DNA from: Paenibacillus sp. LS1
Lineage (GTDB): Bacteria > Bacillota > Bacilli > Paenibacillales > Paenibacillaceae
Length of the DNA: 64,000 nt
NCBI RefSeq assembly: GCF_026013365.1
Contig: NZ_JAPDOE010000011.1
Coordinates: 1 to 64,000 of the forward strand
Direction of reading: 5' to 3'
Position 1 is the stretch's first letter; every line of letters starts with the position of its first letter. Below are positions 61,222 through 64,000 of this stretch, piece after piece. The position numbers and the translations under genes are program-made. The notes below the pieces were generated by a model, which was given only the letters and a program-made list of their open reading frames with translations, did not search any database and was not told the DNA's origin.

Positions 61222-61248
61222 TAATGAGTTTCGAGAGGAGCATAATCT

Positions 61249-62184
61249 GTGCGCATTATAGATCTGCATTGTGATTCGCTGTTTAGAATATGGCTTGCCA
61301 AGGGTCAACTCTCCTTCCATGACGCACCTGAGCTAGAGACCAGCAAACAACGCCTGATCGAAGGTGGGGTTAAGGTGCAAGGATTCGCAGTGTTCGTGCC
61401 TCCCAATCTGAATGATACGGAGAAGTTTCAATCTGCGCTGGATCAGATCCACTATTTTTATGAGGAAGTGTTAGAGAAAAATCAGGACATCAAACATATC
61501 ACCCGCTGGCGTGATATTGATCAGTTGCAGGAGCATGAGATCGGTGCCTTTCTTACACTGGAAGGGGTTGATCCTATAGGGAATGACCTCCATAAGCTGA
61601 GCATTCTGTATCGCCTTGGAGTCCGCTCGGTCGGCTTGACCTGGAACTATGCCAACCTTGCTGCAGATGGGGCTTTGGAGTCTAGAGGGGCGGGGCTGTC
61701 CGCATTTGGACGTAATATCATTGAGTTTAACAATAAGCATAAAATCCTGACGGATGTCAGTCATTTGAACGAACGCGGTTTCTGGGATACCCTCGACATT
61801 GCCGACTATCTGATTGCAAGTCATTCCAATGCAAAAGCGGTATATGATCACCCTCGGAGCCTTAGCGACGAACAGGCCAAGGCACTCTTTGCCAAAGATG
61901 CTACGGTACATGTGGTCTATTTCCCTGAGTTTATCAAATCTGCTGAAGAGGGTAACGCTACGATCGCTGATCTGATCAAGCATATTGATCATTTTTGCTC
62001 CCTTGGAGGAGTAAGCCATATTGGTCTGGGTTCTGATTTTGACGGGATCACCAGCCATGTTGAGCAGCTCGAACATGCAGCCCAAAGCCAAAATCTGATT
62101 AATGAGTTGCTTAAACATTATTCGGAAGAGCAGGTTCGGGGCTTTGCCTATAATAATTTCCTGCGGCGTGTGAATTCGCTGTAG
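61249..62184 (+). CDS. Membrane-dipeptidase (M19 renal dipeptidase) family protein
   Basis: A 311-residue M19 metallopeptidase without signal peptide, so probably cytosolic. Zinc-ligand segments are IIDLHCDSLFRI (His-x-Asp), FLTLEGVDPIGND (Glu), LTDVSHLNERGFWDT and LIASHSNAKAVYDHPR (His residues), and HIGLGSDFDGI (Asp). Relatives split dipeptides, often with a D-residue or dehydro-residue at the C-terminus, and some open beta-lactams. The start is GTG at 61249 behind GAGAGGAGC. It is the last gene of the import and hydrolysis operon and would finish the breakdown of a peptide-like product. Confidence 0.88.
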   Translation: MRIIDLHCDSLFRIWLAKGQLSFHDAPELETSKQRLIEGGVKVQGFAVFVPPNLNDTEKFQSALDQIHYFYEEVLEKNQDIKHITRWRDIDQLQEHEIGAFLTLEGVDPIGNDLHKLSILYRLGVRSVGLTWNYANLAADGALESRGAGLSAFGRNIIEFNNKHKILTDVSHLNERGFWDTLDIADYLIASHSNAKAVYDHPRSLSDEQAKALFAKDATVHVVYFPEFIKSAEEGNATIADLIKHIDHFCSLGGVSHIGLGSDFDGITSHVEQLEHAAQSQNLINELLKHYSEEQVRGFAYNNFLRRVNSL

Positions 62185-62198
62185 GCTTGATATTAAGC

Positions 62199-62250
62199 TG
62201 TAGGCGGGAGATTAATGGACGTCCTCTACGCCTGCATAGATTATTTTTCA
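62199..62250 (+). terminator. Possible terminator at the end of the ABC operon
   Basis: TGTAGGCG (62199-62206) can pair with CGCCTGCA (62229-62236, one G-T pair), followed after TAGATTA by T5. Modest strength. Confidence 0.45.
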
Positions 62251-62263
62251 GGAGACAGGGTGT

Positions 62264-62830
62264 TCATTTTACTGCTAACGCAGGCAGGCTCAGATGGAGT
62301 TCCAGCAACGCGATTAACTGGTCAACCATCTCTTCCACAGGATAAGGCATAGCATTCATGATCCACCATTCCACCAGACCAACGGCAGCAGAAGCAAGAA
62401 ACTGTGTCGTGATCTCCTTACTCATACCTCCCTGGACGCCGCACGCATTCATTTGTTCCTCAACGCCCTGAACCATAAGCATCATCAACTTGCCTCGGAA
62501 TGCAGGAATCCCTTCTTTGGTTAGAAGCGTGCTATAGATGGCTGCATGTTCTTCGAGATGATGGAAGGTGCGGAGCAGGGCGTCCTTCGCAGTTAGCGGA
62601 GTCTGAAAATGATCATTCATGCAGGCTTCCACCAATTGTTGCAGATAGTTCTCAATGCAGCGGTCCAGCAGATCAAACTTGTCTGTATAATGCAAATAGA
62701 TCGTTCCCCGGTTAACATTGGCTCGATCAGCAATGTCATTGATGGTCATTTGCTCGAAATCCCTTTCTGCCAGCAATCCCACAAAAGCCTCCATAATGGC
62801 CTTTCTTGTTTTTAGCACGCGTCTGTCCAT
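62264..62830 (-). CDS. TetR-family transcriptional regulator
   Basis: A 188-residue repressor. The N-terminal helix-turn-helix is clear: TRKAIMEAFVGLLAERDFEQ, then MTINDIADRANVNRGTIYLH with YTDKFDLLDRCIENYL after it. The C-terminal ligand-binding half is of the TetR_C_7/33-like type and not specific. AAAGGAGGACGCC precedes the ATG. It is divergent from the ketopantoate-reductase-like gene, with inverted repeats between them, so it may control that gene and itself. It is convergent with the ABC operon and is not clearly its regulator. Confidence 0.88.
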   Translation of the reverse strand: MDRRVLKTRKAIMEAFVGLLAERDFEQMTINDIADRANVNRGTIYLHYTDKFDLLDRCIENYLQQLVEACMNDHFQTPLTAKDALLRTFHHLEEHAAIYSTLLTKEGIPAFRGKLMMLMVQGVEEQMNACGVQGGMSKEITTQFLASAAVGLVEWWIMNAMPYPVEEMVDQLIALLELHLSLPALAVK

Positions 62831-62889
62831 GGCGTCCTCCTTTAATATTTTATATCGCTGCTATTTCTCAAATTTTTTATGATTATCAA

Positions 62890-62916
62890 CAATAATGAGT
62901 ATTTCGTTGATTATTG
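62890..62916. promoter_or_regulatory. Candidate TetR operator
   Basis: CAATAAT (62890-62896) and ATTATTG (62910-62916) form an inverted repeat between the divergent genes. A second pair, TTATCAA (62973-62979) and TTGATAA (63004-63010), lies nearer the plus-strand gene. AT-rich context makes either one tentative. Confidence 0.35.
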
Positions 62917-63033
62917 AACGAAAGCGGATATTTTAGCGATTGAAGCACGCCAGTTGCTTTGATACTCTTATTTTATCAACAAATGTTCATAAAGCAACGA
63001 ATATTGATAAAATATGAAATAGAGGGATAGCCA

Positions 63034-63960
63034 ATGAAGATATTAGTGTATGGTGCAGGTGTTTTGGGCAGTCAACTGGCGCAAGTTCTGGTGCGTGGTG
63101 GCAATGATGTCACTATTCTGGCTAGAGGTAAGCGGGCAGAGGAGCTGGAGAAGGATGGAATCGTTATCCGGCATGTTTTCCAATTCAAAACGACAGTTGA
63201 TCCGGTTCGGGTAGCCAGAACGTTGGAGGTAAATGACCAATATGATCTGATTTTTGTTGTCATGAAATACAACGATTTTCCTTCCGTGTTACCTATTCTG
63301 GCAGAGAATAAGAGCAGCAATATTGTGATCGTGGGAAACAACGCAGATGCACGAAGTATGCAGACCTATCTGGAAGAGCAAAGTCCGAGGGGAAAACAGG
63401 TCGCGTTCGGATTCCATGTAAGTGGAGGTAGGCGTGACAAGGACCGCATGTTATCCATCGGTGGAGGGAGCGCACAAATGGTGATCGGCAGTCTGGACGG
63501 TGAGATAGGCTTCAAACCTTTGCTGGATCAAGCTTTCCAACGTGTGAAATACAAGTTAAATTATTTAAGCGATATTGATGCCTGGCTGAAAAGCCATATC
63601 ATCCCCATTCTAATGCTTAATGCAGTGAGTTTTAATGAGCAGTTTGAGTTAAAAAAACTGGATGGCAACAAGCGGCAACTTGTGCATATGATTGAGGCGA
63701 TGGATGAGGGTATCAGCGTACTGGAGGCTATGGGTATATCGGTTATACCAGAGATTCAGGGCAGATTGATTCGTAAACATAAACGCATGTTGTATCTATT
63801 ATTGAAAATCTATAGCCTTCTTCCGATGCATAAACTTTTAGCTGGTGTTTTTGGTGAAATCGAAGCGTTAAGTGACGCATTCACGGATTGGAAAAAGACA
63901 ACAGGCACCCCGACTCCCCATTGGGATGTATTGAAAAGAGATTTTACTCGCCTTAAATGA
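63034..63960 (+). CDS. Ketopantoate reductase family protein
   Basis: A 308-residue ApbA/PanE-like NADP-dependent reductase. The N-terminal Rossmann fold reads KILVYGAGVLGSQLAQVLV. The middle shows VVMKYNDFPSVLPIL and VIVGNNADARSMQTYL, in the place of the usual N-G-hinge. The C-terminal helical domain is diverged, and the usual KxxxN catalytic lysine region is not obvious, so it may act on another 2-oxo acid or be non-pantoate. AGAGGGATAGCC precedes the ATG. It is divergent from a TetR gene that could control it. Confidence 0.78.
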   Translation: MKILVYGAGVLGSQLAQVLVRGGNDVTILARGKRAEELEKDGIVIRHVFQFKTTVDPVRVARTLEVNDQYDLIFVVMKYNDFPSVLPILAENKSSNIVIVGNNADARSMQTYLEEQSPRGKQVAFGFHVSGGRRDKDRMLSIGGGSAQMVIGSLDGEIGFKPLLDQAFQRVKYKLNYLSDIDAWLKSHIIPILMLNAVSFNEQFELKKLDGNKRQLVHMIEAMDEGISVLEAMGISVIPEIQGRLIRKHKRMLYLLLKIYSLLPMHKLLAGVFGEIEALSDAFTDWKKTTGTPTPHWDVLKRDFTRLK

Positions 63961-64000
63961 AATGTTGCTCATTGCCCCAATACCGACTACAATAAAACCA

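Overview
The window looks like chromosomal DNA of a Paenibacillus-type Firmicute. The evidence is a Bacillus-order twelve-gene purine operon with a guanine riboswitch and PurR boxes, a FapR-type operator, secreted stalk-domain and SLH-like proteins, YqfQ/VrrA, YerB and YerC family proteins, strong AAGGAGG ribosome binding sites and frequent TTG/GTG starts. I see no rRNA, tRNA, transposase, phage gene or CRISPR array.

Layout. 1-7.9 kb holds single genes: an FMN reductase, a fabH under a FapR-type operator, a secreted amidase, topB, a DUF1294 protein and a universal stress protein. 7.9-22.6 kb is the de novo purine operon purEKBCSQLFMNHD, making IMP from PRPP. It is read from one promoter with a PurR inverted repeat and a guanine aptamer. 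Several of its spacers are unusually long and hold structured elements. 23.3-26.0 kb holds two paralogous CNNM/CBS membrane proteins with an identical hairpin leader between the Shine-Dalgarno sequence and a TTG start. 26.2-34.4 kb holds an MhqO/MhqD-like pair, a stalk-domain protein, a GH3 beta-glucosidase, an alpha/beta hydrolase behind a Fur box, ilvA and a GNAT gene. 34.5-44.7 kb holds secreted and regulatory proteins, including a seven-repeat surface protein, an AraC regulator, a DUF1129 protein next to a newly noticed 39-residue membrane protein, a cinnamoyl-esterase-like hydrolase, a DODA-type dioxygenase and DoxX. 45-53 kb holds a YerB lipoprotein, the DUF47/Pit phosphate pair, CorA flanked by two clusters of DnaA-box sequences, AlkC, a YqfQ-like protein, and YerC with a CbiX-type chelatase.

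53.3-62.2 kb is a nine-gene catabolic operon. It encodes an RraA-like protein, a complete Opp/Dpp-type ABC importer, a nitrilase-family amidase, a creatininase-family hydrolase and an M19 dipeptidase. Its makeup suggests import and stepwise hydrolysis of an amide or peptide-like compound. A TetR gene and a ketopantoate-reductase-like gene close the window.

The most novel-looking signal is a family of about 115-125 nt imperfect-hairpin elements, with four copies at 11.4, 12.6, 19.4 and 24.7 kb. Their outer stems differ in sequence but keep pairing, which is the mark of a conserved RNA structure. Three of the four lie inside the purine operon.
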